From MFD01275-c22 sp963705885 (GTDB lineage: Bacteria; Actinomycetota; Actinomycetes; JACCUZ01): a DNA stretch of 64,000 nt. A program made the position numbers and the translations under genes. The notes below the pieces were generated by a model, which made no database searches, was not told the DNA's origin, and was given only the letters and a program-made list of their open reading frames with translations. Below are positions 30,735 through 38,641 of the stretch, piece after piece; positions within the stretch are counted from its first letter, which is position 1; the number at the start of each line of letters is the position of its first letter. The stretch covers positions 3,565,209 to 3,629,208 of the forward strand of contig OY970120.1 of the NCBI GenBank assembly GCA_963705885.1, read 5' to 3'.

Positions 30735-32252
30735 GTGACCGACGACGGCCCGCGCTCCACCCCCGACGAGGCGCGGCAGTTCGCGCGCGCGTTCCGGGGC
30801 TTCCTCGACTGGATCCACGAGGACCACGGCGACGGCCGGCGCAACCCCGTCGTGGCGCTGGTCCGCGACCACCTGGGCGCGGGTGTCGAGCAGTCGGTGC
30901 TCGGCAACGAGCTGCCCGTCTTCGAGCAGGTGAACCTGCAGGTGGCCCTGGACGTGTGGACGGCTGCGGACGACCGCTCCGTGTCGGTCCACGGCGTGGC
31001 CCTCCCGCCGCACTACGAGCCACCCGTCCTGCAGCAGGTCGTGCACGGTGAGGGGCTCGGGCCGGTGCGGCTCGCGGCACCCGACCTGGTCGACCTGCCG
31101 TCCGGACCTGACCGGACCCAGGCCTGCCTCCGCCGAGCGATCCTGCTGGTCGAGGACGACCGCGGCCGCTACGTGGTGATGGTGCGCGGGCCGGAGCGGC
31201 ACCAGGAGCCGCTGTTGTCGGTCGAGGTGGCGGGCCTCCCGACCCACCAGGCGCAGGCTGTCCTGCACGAGCTCGCCGAGCTGCGCCGACGCCTGAACGT
31301 CCACCGCGGGCAGGTCATCGAGCTCGTCCCCGGGCCCGGCGGGATCACTGTCGTCTTCCCCGTCCTGCCTGCGACGCCGCGCGAGGACGTCGTGCTGCCC
31401 GAGGAGACCTTGCGCCGCGTCGAGCGGCACACGCTGGACGTCATGGCCCATCGCGACGCGCTGCGCGAAGCCGGACAGCACCTCAAGCGCGGCCTGCTGC
31501 TCTTCGGTCCGCCAGGCACCGGCAAGACCCACACCACCCGCTACGTCGTGCAGCAGCTCCGGGGCGCCACGGTGATCCTGCTCTCGGGACAGTCGCTGCA
31601 CGCGGTCGGAATGGTCGCGCAGATGGCCCGCGACCTCCAGCCGGCGGTGCTCGTGCTCGAGGACGTCGACCTCGTGGCGGAGGACCGTGGCTTCGGCCCC
31701 GGTCCCAACCCGGTGCTCTTCTCGCTGCTGGACGCGATGGACGGCGCCGCCGCCGACGCGGACGTGCTCTTCCTGCTGACGACCAACCGGGCGGACTTGC
31801 TCGAGCCGGCCCTGGCTGCCCGGCCCGGGCGGGTGGACGTCGCCGTCGAGATCCCGCTGCCCGACGTCGACGCCCGGCGCCGGCTGCTCGCCGTCTACAC
31901 CCGCGGTGTCCCGCTGGACCTCGCTGATGCCGAGGTCGACGACGTGGTGGCCAGGACCGAGGGCGTGACGGCCTCCTTCGTCAAGGAGCTCGTCCGCCGC
32001 TCGGTCCTCGAGGCACTGACCGCGGGCCGTCCCGCGGGCGAGCCGCTCACGGCCGACGTGGTGACCCGCGCGCTGGACGACCTGCTCGACAGCGGCCAGG
32101 CCGTCACCCGTGCGCTCCTCGGGGTCGGCGGCGACGGCAGCGCCACGGGGCGGGCCGCCGGCGGGCACACCGGAACGGGCTGGATGGTGCATGGTCCGGC
32201 CGGCCCCTCGCCGGGGTACGCCGGCAGCTACTCCATCGAGTTCGACGAGTGA
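30735..32252 (+). CDS. AAA+ ATPase with novel N-terminal region (FtsH/CDC48-like core)
   Basis: A 505-residue protein starting at GTG 30735. Residues 1-~215 are a region I do not recognise (FARAFRGFLDWIHEDHG, then LGNELPVFEQVNLQVAL). Residues ~220-440 are an AAA+ module: Walker A LLFGPPGTGKTHTTR, Walker B AVLVLEDVDLVAE, and second-region homology FLLTTNRADLLEPALAARPGRVD with the arginine finger. A Gly-rich tail ends in SYSIEFDE. There is no membrane span and no HExxH protease site, so it is an ATPase remodeller without its own peptidase. It follows ccdA by 20 bases; the functional link is unclear. Confidence 0.86.
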   Translation: MTDDGPRSTPDEARQFARAFRGFLDWIHEDHGDGRRNPVVALVRDHLGAGVEQSVLGNELPVFEQVNLQVALDVWTAADDRSVSVHGVALPPHYEPPVLQQVVHGEGLGPVRLAAPDLVDLPSGPDRTQACLRRAILLVEDDRGRYVVMVRGPERHQEPLLSVEVAGLPTHQAQAVLHELAELRRRLNVHRGQVIELVPGPGGITVVFPVLPATPREDVVLPEETLRRVERHTLDVMAHRDALREAGQHLKRGLLLFGPPGTGKTHTTRYVVQQLRGATVILLSGQSLHAVGMVAQMARDLQPAVLVLEDVDLVAEDRGFGPGPNPVLFSLLDAMDGAAADADVLFLLTTNRADLLEPALAARPGRVDVAVEIPLPDVDARRRLLAVYTRGVPLDLADAEVDDVVARTEGVTASFVKELVRRSVLEALTAGRPAGEPLTADVVTRALDDLLDSGQAVTRALLGVGGDGSATGRAAGGHTGTGWMVHGPAGPSPGYAGSYSIEFDE

Positions 32253-32264
32253 GCCCGATGCCCT

Positions 32265-34055
32265 TCACAGGTCCAGGGTGACGGCGTCGAGCGGCACGGC
32301 GCAGCAGGCCAGGGCGTTCCCCTCGGCGGGGTCCTCGACCGGCTCCGGGTCGTAGGCGACGCTGCCACTGGTGAGACCGACCTCGCAGGTGTGGCACACC
32401 CCGGTCCGGCAGGACCACCGCACCGGGACGTCGCAGGCCTCCGCCAGCTCGAGCACGCTCGCGTACCGCGGGTCCCATGAGGTGGACAGCCCACTGCGCG
32501 CGAAGGCGACCTCCGGGCCCTGCCCGGGCGGACCGCTGGGAGGGTGCGGGCGCACCGGTGCGGCGACCGCGATCCCCGGCGTGATGCCGGGCAGCGGGGA
32601 GAACAGCTCGGTGTGGACCCTGGCCTGGTCGAGTCCGGTCGCCGCGAGCGCGGCCCGCATGTCGTCGAGGAACCCCGGCGGCCCGCAGACGTACGCGCGC
32701 GCCCCGGGGGTCAGGCCGAGCGAGGCGAGCAGCGCGGCGGTGGGACGTCCCCGGTGCGTGAAGTCGCGACCCTCACGGTCGTCCGGGAGCGGTCGGCTGT
32801 AGCAGACCGCACCGCGGGCGCGGGGCAGTCGAGCGAGCAGAGCCCGCGCCTCCCCGGCGAACGCGTGCTCGCGGCTGTTGCGCGCAGCGTGCACCCACCA
32901 CACCCGGCGATCGCCGGGCGACTCCGCGAGGGCGTGGAGCATGGCGAGGACCGGGGTGACACCGATGCCGGCCGAGAGCAGCAGCACCGGCGACGCGTCG
33001 GCGGCGAGGGTGAAACCGCCGCGCGGGGCGGCGACGTCGAGGTCGCTGCCGGCGCGGACCGTGTCGTGGACCAGGGCGCCCGCGACGCCGCCCGGCTCCA
33101 GCTTGACGCCGAGCCGGTAGTGCGGGGCGGCAGGGGACCCCGACAGCGAGTAGCTGCGCGTGACCTCGACACCGTCCGCTCCCGCGATGCGGACCGCGAC
33201 GAACTGACCGGGAAGCGGCACCGGGAGCGGCCGGCCGTCCGCGGAGCCCAGCCGCAGCGACACGACCGAAGGGGTCTCGGGCACCCGGTCGGTCACGCGC
33301 AGCCGCCGGAAGCCCGGCCACGCCGGTCCGGGCCTCCGGGCGGCGTCGGTCAGACCGGCGTTGCCGGACGAGCCGGGGATCGATGCCTGCGCCACGAGCG
33401 CCTCGAACGAGCCGCGCCACCCGGGGCTGAGCGCCTCGATCCGCAGTGCCCGCTCGACCTCGGGTGGGTCACGACCGGGCAGGTAGAGCAGCGCGTCGAC
33501 CTGCGCGACCGTCATCCGCTCGGGACCGACAGCGACCCGCTCGATCACGTCGCCGGCCCGCACCTCTCCCTCACGCAGCACCCGCAGGTAGAAGCCCGGG
33601 CGGTGATGGGCCACGAGCAGCGCGGGCAGCCGGGGCTCGTCCAGCCGCATCCCGACGCGGTAGCAGGTGACCCGCGGCTGGCTTACCTCGAACAGCGCCG
33701 ACCCGACGGCGTAGCGGTCACCGATGCAGACCTCGTCGTCGCCCAGGCCGTCGACGGTGAGGTTCTCGCCGAAGGCGCCGGGCGTCAGGTCGTCGCGGGT
33801 CAGCTCGCGGGCCCAGTGCCGGTAGGCCCCGGCCTGGTAGACGAGCACGGCGCGGTGCGGGCCGCCGTGACCGGCGAGGTCACCCTGGCCGTCGCCGTCG
33901 AGGTTGAGCGTCCGGACGGCGACCGGCCCGCGGACCGGCACCTTCCAGATGCCGGTGTGCACGGTCCGGTCGCGCCACCGCACGTCGCGGGGCAGCCCGA
34001 CGTTGACCGACAGCAGCCGCCCGGCGGGCCCGCCCCCCGATGGCGCGGTCGTCAT
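32265..34055 (-). CDS. MOSC domain - ferredoxin reductase - 2Fe-2S ferredoxin fusion
   Basis: A 596-residue soluble redox protein. Residues 1-~235 are a MOSC/YiiM-type domain (GDLAGHGGPHRAVLVY, FGENLTVDGL, CYRVGMRL) expected to bind a molybdenum or other sulfur-carried cofactor. Residues ~255-490 are an FAD/NAD(P) reductase (VTRSYSLSGSPAAPHYRLGVK, LLLSAGIGVTPVLAMLHAL, YVCGPPGFLDDMRAALA). Residues ~510-596 are a plant-type ferredoxin with SCRTGVCHTCEVGLTSG and a final CC pair (ALACCAVPL). The order matches MOSC-containing nitric-oxide/phthalate-dioxygenase-reductase-like proteins. It is the last gene of a minus-strand unit, eight bases after a small membrane protein gene. Confidence 0.93.
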   Translation of the reverse strand: MTTAPSGGGPAGRLLSVNVGLPRDVRWRDRTVHTGIWKVPVRGPVAVRTLNLDGDGQGDLAGHGGPHRAVLVYQAGAYRHWARELTRDDLTPGAFGENLTVDGLGDDEVCIGDRYAVGSALFEVSQPRVTCYRVGMRLDEPRLPALLVAHHRPGFYLRVLREGEVRAGDVIERVAVGPERMTVAQVDALLYLPGRDPPEVERALRIEALSPGWRGSFEALVAQASIPGSSGNAGLTDAARRPGPAWPGFRRLRVTDRVPETPSVVSLRLGSADGRPLPVPLPGQFVAVRIAGADGVEVTRSYSLSGSPAAPHYRLGVKLEPGGVAGALVHDTVRAGSDLDVAAPRGGFTLAADASPVLLLSAGIGVTPVLAMLHALAESPGDRRVWWVHAARNSREHAFAGEARALLARLPRARGAVCYSRPLPDDREGRDFTHRGRPTAALLASLGLTPGARAYVCGPPGFLDDMRAALAATGLDQARVHTELFSPLPGITPGIAVAAPVRPHPPSGPPGQGPEVAFARSGLSTSWDPRYASVLELAEACDVPVRWSCRTGVCHTCEVGLTSGSVAYDPEPVEDPAEGNALACCAVPLDAVTLDL

Positions 34056-34063
34056 GTCGGCGC

Positions 34064-34393
34064 TCAGGCGGGCAGGCGCAGCAGGCGCGTCCCGGACTGG
34101 ACGAAGCGGTTCCCGTGCTCACGGGTCGCACCACCGGTCCAGGAACGCGCGTCACGGGACGAGGGCTCGGCGCCCCGCTGACCCGTCGGCCGATCGGGTG
34201 TCGGCGCCGAGCCGGACAGCAGTCCCGGGCCCACGACCGACGCCAGCAGGACGGCTGCGACGGCACCGGCGAGGCCCGCGCCGCGACCGCCCGGCGGGAT
34301 CAGGCGTCGCCACCGGACCGCGTGCCCGGGCTCCGCGCCACCGGCGATCTCGTCACGGTCGCCGGGACCGGCCGGCGCGCCGGGGCCGTCCAC
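34064..34393 (-). CDS. Small membrane-anchored protein in the sigma-factor operon
   Basis: Not recognised. It is 109 residues and starts with GTG 34393, overlapping the anti-sigma stop by one base (TAGTG). A Gly/Pro/Asp-rich N-terminus leads to one hydrophobic span (AGLAGAVAAVLLASVVGPGLL, residues ~38-58) and a polar, Arg-rich C-terminal half. The tight packing between anti-sigma and the MOSC fusion supports a real gene. It may be an accessory envelope component of the sigma/anti-sigma pair. Confidence 0.6.
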   Translation of the reverse strand: MDGPGAPAGPGDRDEIAGGAEPGHAVRWRRLIPPGGRGAGLAGAVAAVLLASVVGPGLLSGSAPTPDRPTGQRGAEPSSRDARSWTGGATREHGNRFVQSGTRLLRLPA

Positions 34394-34878
34394 TACGACG
34401 CTGCGATCCCGATGACGACCGCGGCGACCACGAGGACCGCCAGGACGGCGAGGAGCAGCGGGACGATGCCGGAGGGGGGTCCGATGTCCTGCCTCTTGTC
34501 CGGGATGTGCCGCATGGGTCCTCTCCGCCGTGCGTCGGGCGTGCCGTGACCGTTCTTCGGCGCCGAGGTGCCGACCGGATGTGTCGCGGGCGGCACGGGC
34601 GTGTCGGCCGGGGCGGCGTCCCCTGCGCGGAAGGTGCGGAAGGCGGCCAGCAGCTCTGCCTGGGCGTCAGGGGGTAGCGTCTCGACCGGCACCCGGCCGA
34701 GCTCATCGATGGTGCGGCGCATCTGCTCGAGGTAGACCTGGCAGCCCTCGCACAGGGCGAGGTGCGCCTCGACCTCGGAGGTCAGGTCGGGCGGGAGCCC
34801 TCCCTCGAGGTACTCGGTGACCAGCTCGACGACCCCGCGGCAGTCGATCGACAGGCCGGGCGTTTCTCGGTCGTTCAT
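34393..34878 (-). CDS. Membrane-anchored zinc anti-sigma factor
   Basis: A 161-residue anti-sigma factor. The zinc-finger motif is VEAHLALCEGCQVYLEQM (H-x3-C-x2-C) in the first 50 residues. A helix, ETLPPDAQAELLAAFRTFR, and a Pro-rich linker follow, and one C-terminal membrane span (~139-158). This layout is typical of anti-sigma factors that hold an ECF sigma at the membrane. ATG 34878 overlaps the sigma-factor stop by four bases. Confidence 0.9.
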   Translation of the reverse strand: MNDRETPGLSIDCRGVVELVTEYLEGGLPPDLTSEVEAHLALCEGCQVYLEQMRRTIDELGRVPVETLPPDAQAELLAAFRTFRAGDAAPADTPVPPATHPVGTSAPKNGHGTPDARRRGPMRHIPDKRQDIGPPSGIVPLLLAVLAVLVVAAVVIGIAAS

Positions 34879-35657
34879 CGTCGTTCCCCGTCGTCTCGTC
34901 CCCGGTAGTAGTCCTCGAGCTCGGCCCGGACGTGCGCTCGCCCGCGATGGAGCAGGACGCGCTGGTTGGCCGGGCTGATGCTCAGGACGGTGCACACCTC
35001 CTCGGAGTCCATGCCGTGCACGTCGCGGAGGGTCACCACCACGCGCTGGCGCTCGGGGAGCCGGGCCAGCGCCTCGCCGACGCGGGCGCGGATCTCGGAG
35101 CCGAGGACGGAGCCCTCCGGGGTCGGCCAGGACGAGGGGGCGCCGATCGAGGTCCAGTGACCCGGCCAGTCGTCGTCGGGGGGGCGGAAGCGGTCGGCGT
35201 CGATCGCGGGACCGTCGTCGAGCGTCTCGGGCGCGAGCGCGGACATCGGGACGGTGCGGGCCTCGCGCACCCCCCGGGTCTTGGCCAGGTTGGTGAGGAT
35301 CCGGAACACCCAGGTGCGCAGCGAGGATCGGCCCTCGAACGCGTCGAGCCCGCGGACGACGGCCATCCAGGTCTCCTGGACGATCTCCTCCGCAGAGGCC
35401 TCGGTCGAGACGTGGAACCGCGCGACACGGAGCATCATCGGCGACCACGAGCCGACGATCTCGGCGAACGCGCCCTCGTCGCCGGCCCGCAGCCGGCGGA
35501 GGACGTCGTCCTCCACCGAGAGCCGCGGCTGGGGCAGGGTCAGGTCCGGCGCGGTGTCTCGAGCCATGGCGGGCGCCTCCCGGGCAGGGGTCGCCATCGA
35601 CTGTAGCCGCGCCCGGGTGTCGGCGGGAGGGCGCTCGAGGAGGGCCGCAGCCGTCAT
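34875..35657 (-). CDS. ECF-type RNA polymerase sigma factor
   Basis: A 260-residue sigma factor. Region 2 is seen in VARFHVSTEASAEEIVQETW and LRTWVFRILTNLAKTRGVRE; region 4 in VVVTLRDVHGMDSEEVCTVLSI and NQRVLLHRGRAHVRAELEDYY. Between them is a long acidic/proline linker (~155-200, DRFRPPDDDWPGHWT), which resembles the ECF groups whose members carry DRF-rich linkers and work with zinc anti-sigmas. ATG 35657 overlaps the stop of the GH15 gene upstream (ATGA) and its own stop overlaps the anti-sigma start, so four genes are translationally linked. Confidence 0.91.
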   Translation of the reverse strand: MTAAALLERPPADTRARLQSMATPAREAPAMARDTAPDLTLPQPRLSVEDDVLRRLRAGDEGAFAEIVGSWSPMMLRVARFHVSTEASAEEIVQETWMAVVRGLDAFEGRSSLRTWVFRILTNLAKTRGVREARTVPMSALAPETLDDGPAIDADRFRPPDDDWPGHWTSIGAPSSWPTPEGSVLGSEIRARVGEALARLPERQRVVVTLRDVHGMDSEEVCTVLSISPANQRVLLHRGRAHVRAELEDYYRGRDDGERR

Positions 35658-37486
35658 CCGGCCACCCGCGCCCGTGCCTCGGAGATCGCCCACGCGGCGT
35701 TGACGAGACCGATGTGGCTGTAGGCCTGCGGGAAGTTGCCGAGCTGCTCACCGGTGTCGGGGTCGACCTCCTCCGAGAGCAGGTCCACGTCGTTGGCGAA
35801 CGCGACGGCCCGCTCGAACACGGCCGTGGCCCGCTCGACCTCGCCGGCCATGGCCAGTGCCTCGGCCAGCCAGAAGGTGCAGATGAGGAACGTGCCCTCC
35901 TCGCCGGCGAGCCCGTCCACGCCCTCCTGGGTGCGATAGCGGTAGACCAGGCCCCGGTCGTCGGTCAGACCGGCCTCGATGGCGTCGATCGTCGCGACCA
36001 TCCGCGGGTCGTCCGCGGGCAGGAAGCCGACGATCGCCATCATGAGGTTCGAGGCGTCCAGGGCGTCGGACCCGACGTACTGCGTGAACGCGCCGGCCTT
36101 CTCGCTCCAGCCGTCGCGGACCACCATCTCGAAGATCTCCTCGCGGGCATGCTTCCACCCGTCCACCTTCCCGCTGGCGTCGATCCTGTCGGCCAGCGCG
36201 ATGGCCCGGTCGAGCGCGACCCAGCACATGACCTTCGAGTACAGGAAGTGCTGCTGGCCCCCCCGCACCTCCCAGATGCCCTCGTCCTTCTCGGTCCAGT
36301 GCGCGGCGGCGGCGTCGGCACAGGAGGCGAGGAAGCGCTTGGTGTCGTCGTCGATCGACTCGAGCTGGTCGGACAGCCGGTGCGCGGCCCCGAGGATCTC
36401 GCCGTAGACGTCGATCTGCGTCTGGTTCCAGGCGCCGTTGCCGACACGGACCGGGCGGCTGTCCTTCCACCCCTCCAGGTGCGGCAGGGTCCGCTCGCTG
36501 AGGTCGTGCTCCCCGCCGACGCCGAACATGATCTGCAGCCCGGTCTCGGGGCCGACCGACGAGGCCGCGGCCGTCGTCATGAACGCGAAGAAGTCGTCGG
36601 CCTCGTCCGGGCAGGCGGCGACCCACAGCGCCTGCATCGTGAAGCTGGAGTCGCGCACCCAGGAGAACCGGTAGTCCCAGTTGCGCTCGCCACCGGCGCC
36701 CTCGGGCAGCGAGGTCGTCGCGGCGGCCACGACGGCACCGCTCGGCTGGTAGGACAGCCCGTGCAGGACCCGGCCGCTGTGGTGGACCAGGTCGGCCCAC
36801 GGCCCGTCGTAGGACTGGTGCAGCTCCGACCAGGACCGCCAGGCCGCGACCGTGCTGTCCAGCGTCGCAGCCAGCTCGTCCTGGCCCCACACGCGCGCGG
36901 GGGTCTCGTCGAGGGTCGACCGGTGCAGCGCGAGCAACGTCGGCTCGCCCGGGCGCAGCGTGACCGTGCCGCGGGCCCGGGCACCGGTCTCGACCGTGAG
37001 GTCGACCGGCGAGGTGAGCACGAGCCACTCGGCACCGCCGCGGGCCGTGAGGCCACCGTCGACGTGGCTGAGCAGCGGCACGACGAGGCCGTACTCGGGG
37101 CGCGGCCGGTAGTCCACCTCGACCTCGACCTCGCCGTCGGTGACCTCCAGCCGGCGGACCAGGAGGTGGGGCACGTCCTTGCCCAGCCGGTGGCCCCCGT
37201 TGTCCGGGCCCAGCGCCATGGCGTCGGTGACGACCAGCGTCCCGGAGCCGGTGGAGAAGGTCGTCTCGAGGACCAGCGCGTCCTCGAGATACCGCCGGCT
37301 GCTGGTCCACTCGCCGGTCGGCTGCACCTGCCAGTGGCCCGCGTCCACGCCGAGGAGCCGCCCGAACACCGACGGGCTGTCGAACCGCGGGAACGCGAGC
37401 CAGTCCACCGACCCCGCGCGGGTGACGAGGGCGGCCGAGTGCCGGTCCGAGAGCAGGGCGTGGTCGGCGATGGGGGTGCTGGACAT
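35654..37486 (-). CDS. Glycoside hydrolase family 15 protein (trehalase/glucoamylase-like)
   Basis: A 610-residue cytoplasmic glucosidase-like enzyme. The opening PIADHALLSDRHSAALVTRAGSVDWLAFPR-type segment (LSDRHSAALV, VDWLAFPRFDSPSVFG) is the N-terminal beta-domain typical of actinobacterial GH15 trehalases. The catalytic (alpha/alpha)6 barrel has ERNWDYRFSWVRDSSF, NGAWNQTQIDVYGEIL, MCWVALDRAIALAD and FLICTFWLAEALA. No signal peptide is present. It is the first gene of the operon leading to the sigma/anti-sigma pair and MOSC fusion, which links carbohydrate (possibly trehalose) breakdown with an envelope or redox response. Confidence 0.9.
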   Translation of the reverse strand: MSSTPIADHALLSDRHSAALVTRAGSVDWLAFPRFDSPSVFGRLLGVDAGHWQVQPTGEWTSSRRYLEDALVLETTFSTGSGTLVVTDAMALGPDNGGHRLGKDVPHLLVRRLEVTDGEVEVEVDYRPRPEYGLVVPLLSHVDGGLTARGGAEWLVLTSPVDLTVETGARARGTVTLRPGEPTLLALHRSTLDETPARVWGQDELAATLDSTVAAWRSWSELHQSYDGPWADLVHHSGRVLHGLSYQPSGAVVAAATTSLPEGAGGERNWDYRFSWVRDSSFTMQALWVAACPDEADDFFAFMTTAAASSVGPETGLQIMFGVGGEHDLSERTLPHLEGWKDSRPVRVGNGAWNQTQIDVYGEILGAAHRLSDQLESIDDDTKRFLASCADAAAAHWTEKDEGIWEVRGGQQHFLYSKVMCWVALDRAIALADRIDASGKVDGWKHAREEIFEMVVRDGWSEKAGAFTQYVGSDALDASNLMMAIVGFLPADDPRMVATIDAIEAGLTDDRGLVYRYRTQEGVDGLAGEEGTFLICTFWLAEALAMAGEVERATAVFERAVAFANDVDLLSEEVDPDTGEQLGNFPQAYSHIGLVNAAWAISEARARVAG

Positions 37487-37540
37487 GCAGGCCTCCGGGG
37501 GCGGTCGGGTGACTACGGCTCAGTCCTTCGCAGGTCCGCG

Positions 37541-37554
37541 GCGTTACGTAACGC
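37541..37554. promoter_or_regulatory. Perfect 14-base palindrome in a divergent promoter region
   Basis: GCGTTACGTAACGC lies between the GH15 gene (start 37486, minus) and the peroxiredoxin-like gene (start 37582, plus), 28 bases before the latter. The only two genes that could be controlled are these divergent operons, so it is a good operator candidate. Confidence 0.5.
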
Positions 37555-37581
37555 GCGACACCGTGCGGTGACTGCTCCCCC

Positions 37582-38121
37582 ATGCCGCCGCATGCCTCGG
37601 GTGAGACGCCTGCCGCACCGCCCGACCTGGGGCCGGGTGCGGTGTTCCCCGACCTCGAGCTCCCCGACCACAACGCCGTCGTCCGCCGCCTGTCCGAGCT
37701 GGCCGAGGGCGACCCGGTGGTCCTCGTGTTCTTCCGCGGGTGGTGGTGCCCCAAGGAGCAGACGTTCTTCCGCGGTCTCGCGCACCTGCAGGACGAGATG
37801 GAGGTGGCGTACGCGCGGATGGTGACCGTGAGCATCGACGAGCCGGTCGCGCAGTCGGCGTTCCGTGCCGGGCTGGGCGCGCGATGGACCTTCCTGTCCG
37901 ACACCGCGGAGCGCTACGTCGACGAGCTCGGCCTGCGCGAGACGACCGACACGGTGCACCGGCCGTACGTCCCGACGACGTTCGTGCTGCGGCCCGACCT
38001 GACCGTGCACTCGACCTACAACGGCTACTGGTTCTGGGGCCGTCCGACCCTCGAGGACCTCCGCCAGGACCTGCGCGCGGTCACCCGGTCGGTGCGCCCC
38101 GACTGGGAGGTGCCGCGGTGA
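37582..38121 (+). CDS. Peroxiredoxin-like (AhpC/TSA-fold) protein
   Basis: A 179-residue thioredoxin-fold protein. DLGPGAVFPDLELPDH is the usual peroxiredoxin start, and VLVFFRGWWCPKEQTFF carries the single peroxidatic-type Cys (RGWWCPKE instead of the canonical TPVCT). The segment YNGYWFWGRPTLEDLRQDLRA near the C-terminus is also found, with the same YWFWGRP core, in the protein at 45525-46115; the two are paralogues. There is no resolving Cys, so it may be a one-Cys peroxidase or a non-peroxidase. The next gene starts within its stop (GTGA). Confidence 0.83.
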   Translation: MPPHASGETPAAPPDLGPGAVFPDLELPDHNAVVRRLSELAEGDPVVLVFFRGWWCPKEQTFFRGLAHLQDEMEVAYARMVTVSIDEPVAQSAFRAGLGARWTFLSDTAERYVDELGLRETTDTVHRPYVPTTFVLRPDLTVHSTYNGYWFWGRPTLEDLRQDLRAVTRSVRPDWEVPR

Positions 38122-38618
38122 CGTGGTGCTGGGTCGCGCGGGTGGACGACGAGCCCGCGGACGCCTGGGCCGCGGCCGCGGTGAGCCTCGACGGCCGGCC
38201 GGCGGGGTTCCTGGCGGCGTGGCCGGCGGGGCGCAAGCCGACCGCGGGGGCGGTGCGGGCCGACGCCCGCGTGGTGGACCCCGACGGGGCCGCCGCCACG
38301 GTCTCCCTCGTCCTGGTCCCCCGCGGCCGGGAGCTGCTCTTCGACGACCCCGCGGTCTCCGGCGCGCTGCGACGGGTTCTCGCCGGCCCGCCGCCGGACG
38401 CGGTCAGCACGTTCGTGCGGGACTCGTCGCACTTCGCCGGGGCGGTCACCGTCCGCCGCGGCGACCACGCGGTGGACGACCCGTTCGCCCGCATCGGGCA
38501 CGCCGACGTCCTCGAGGTCGCGGCCGGCCTGTTCGGCCGGACCCCCGCGGTGCCGGGCCCGGTGACCCAGCGGTACTCCGGGCTGCCGTGGCCGGTGGCC
38601 GGCTTCACGGACGCATGA
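38118..38618 (+). CDS. Hypothetical protein, 166 aa, coupled to the peroxiredoxin-like gene
   Basis: Not recognised. It starts at GTG 38118, overlapping the upstream stop. It is a soluble, Ala/Arg/Val-rich protein without Cys pairs, containing TWCWVARVDDEPADAWAA near its start and DPFARIGHADVLEVAAGLFGRTP and QRYSGLPWPVAGFTDA at the C-terminal end. The overlap with the previous gene and the ATGA overlap of its own stop with a downstream in-frame ATG at 38615 suggest a co-translated three-gene redox unit. Confidence 0.7.
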   Translation: MTWCWVARVDDEPADAWAAAAVSLDGRPAGFLAAWPAGRKPTAGAVRADARVVDPDGAAATVSLVLVPRGRELLFDDPAVSGALRRVLAGPPPDAVSTFVRDSSHFAGAVTVRRGDHAVDDPFARIGHADVLEVAAGLFGRTPAVPGPVTQRYSGLPWPVAGFTDA

Positions 38619-38641
38619 CCGATCGGAAGGGACCCGAGCGC

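Noticed and set aside
28453..31080. An 875-codon open frame on the minus strand spanning the nitroreductase and beyond
   Set aside because: Only the last ~221 codons show protein-family sequence; the rest is a Pro/Arg/Gly-rich shadow of the TlpA and CcdA genes on the other strand.
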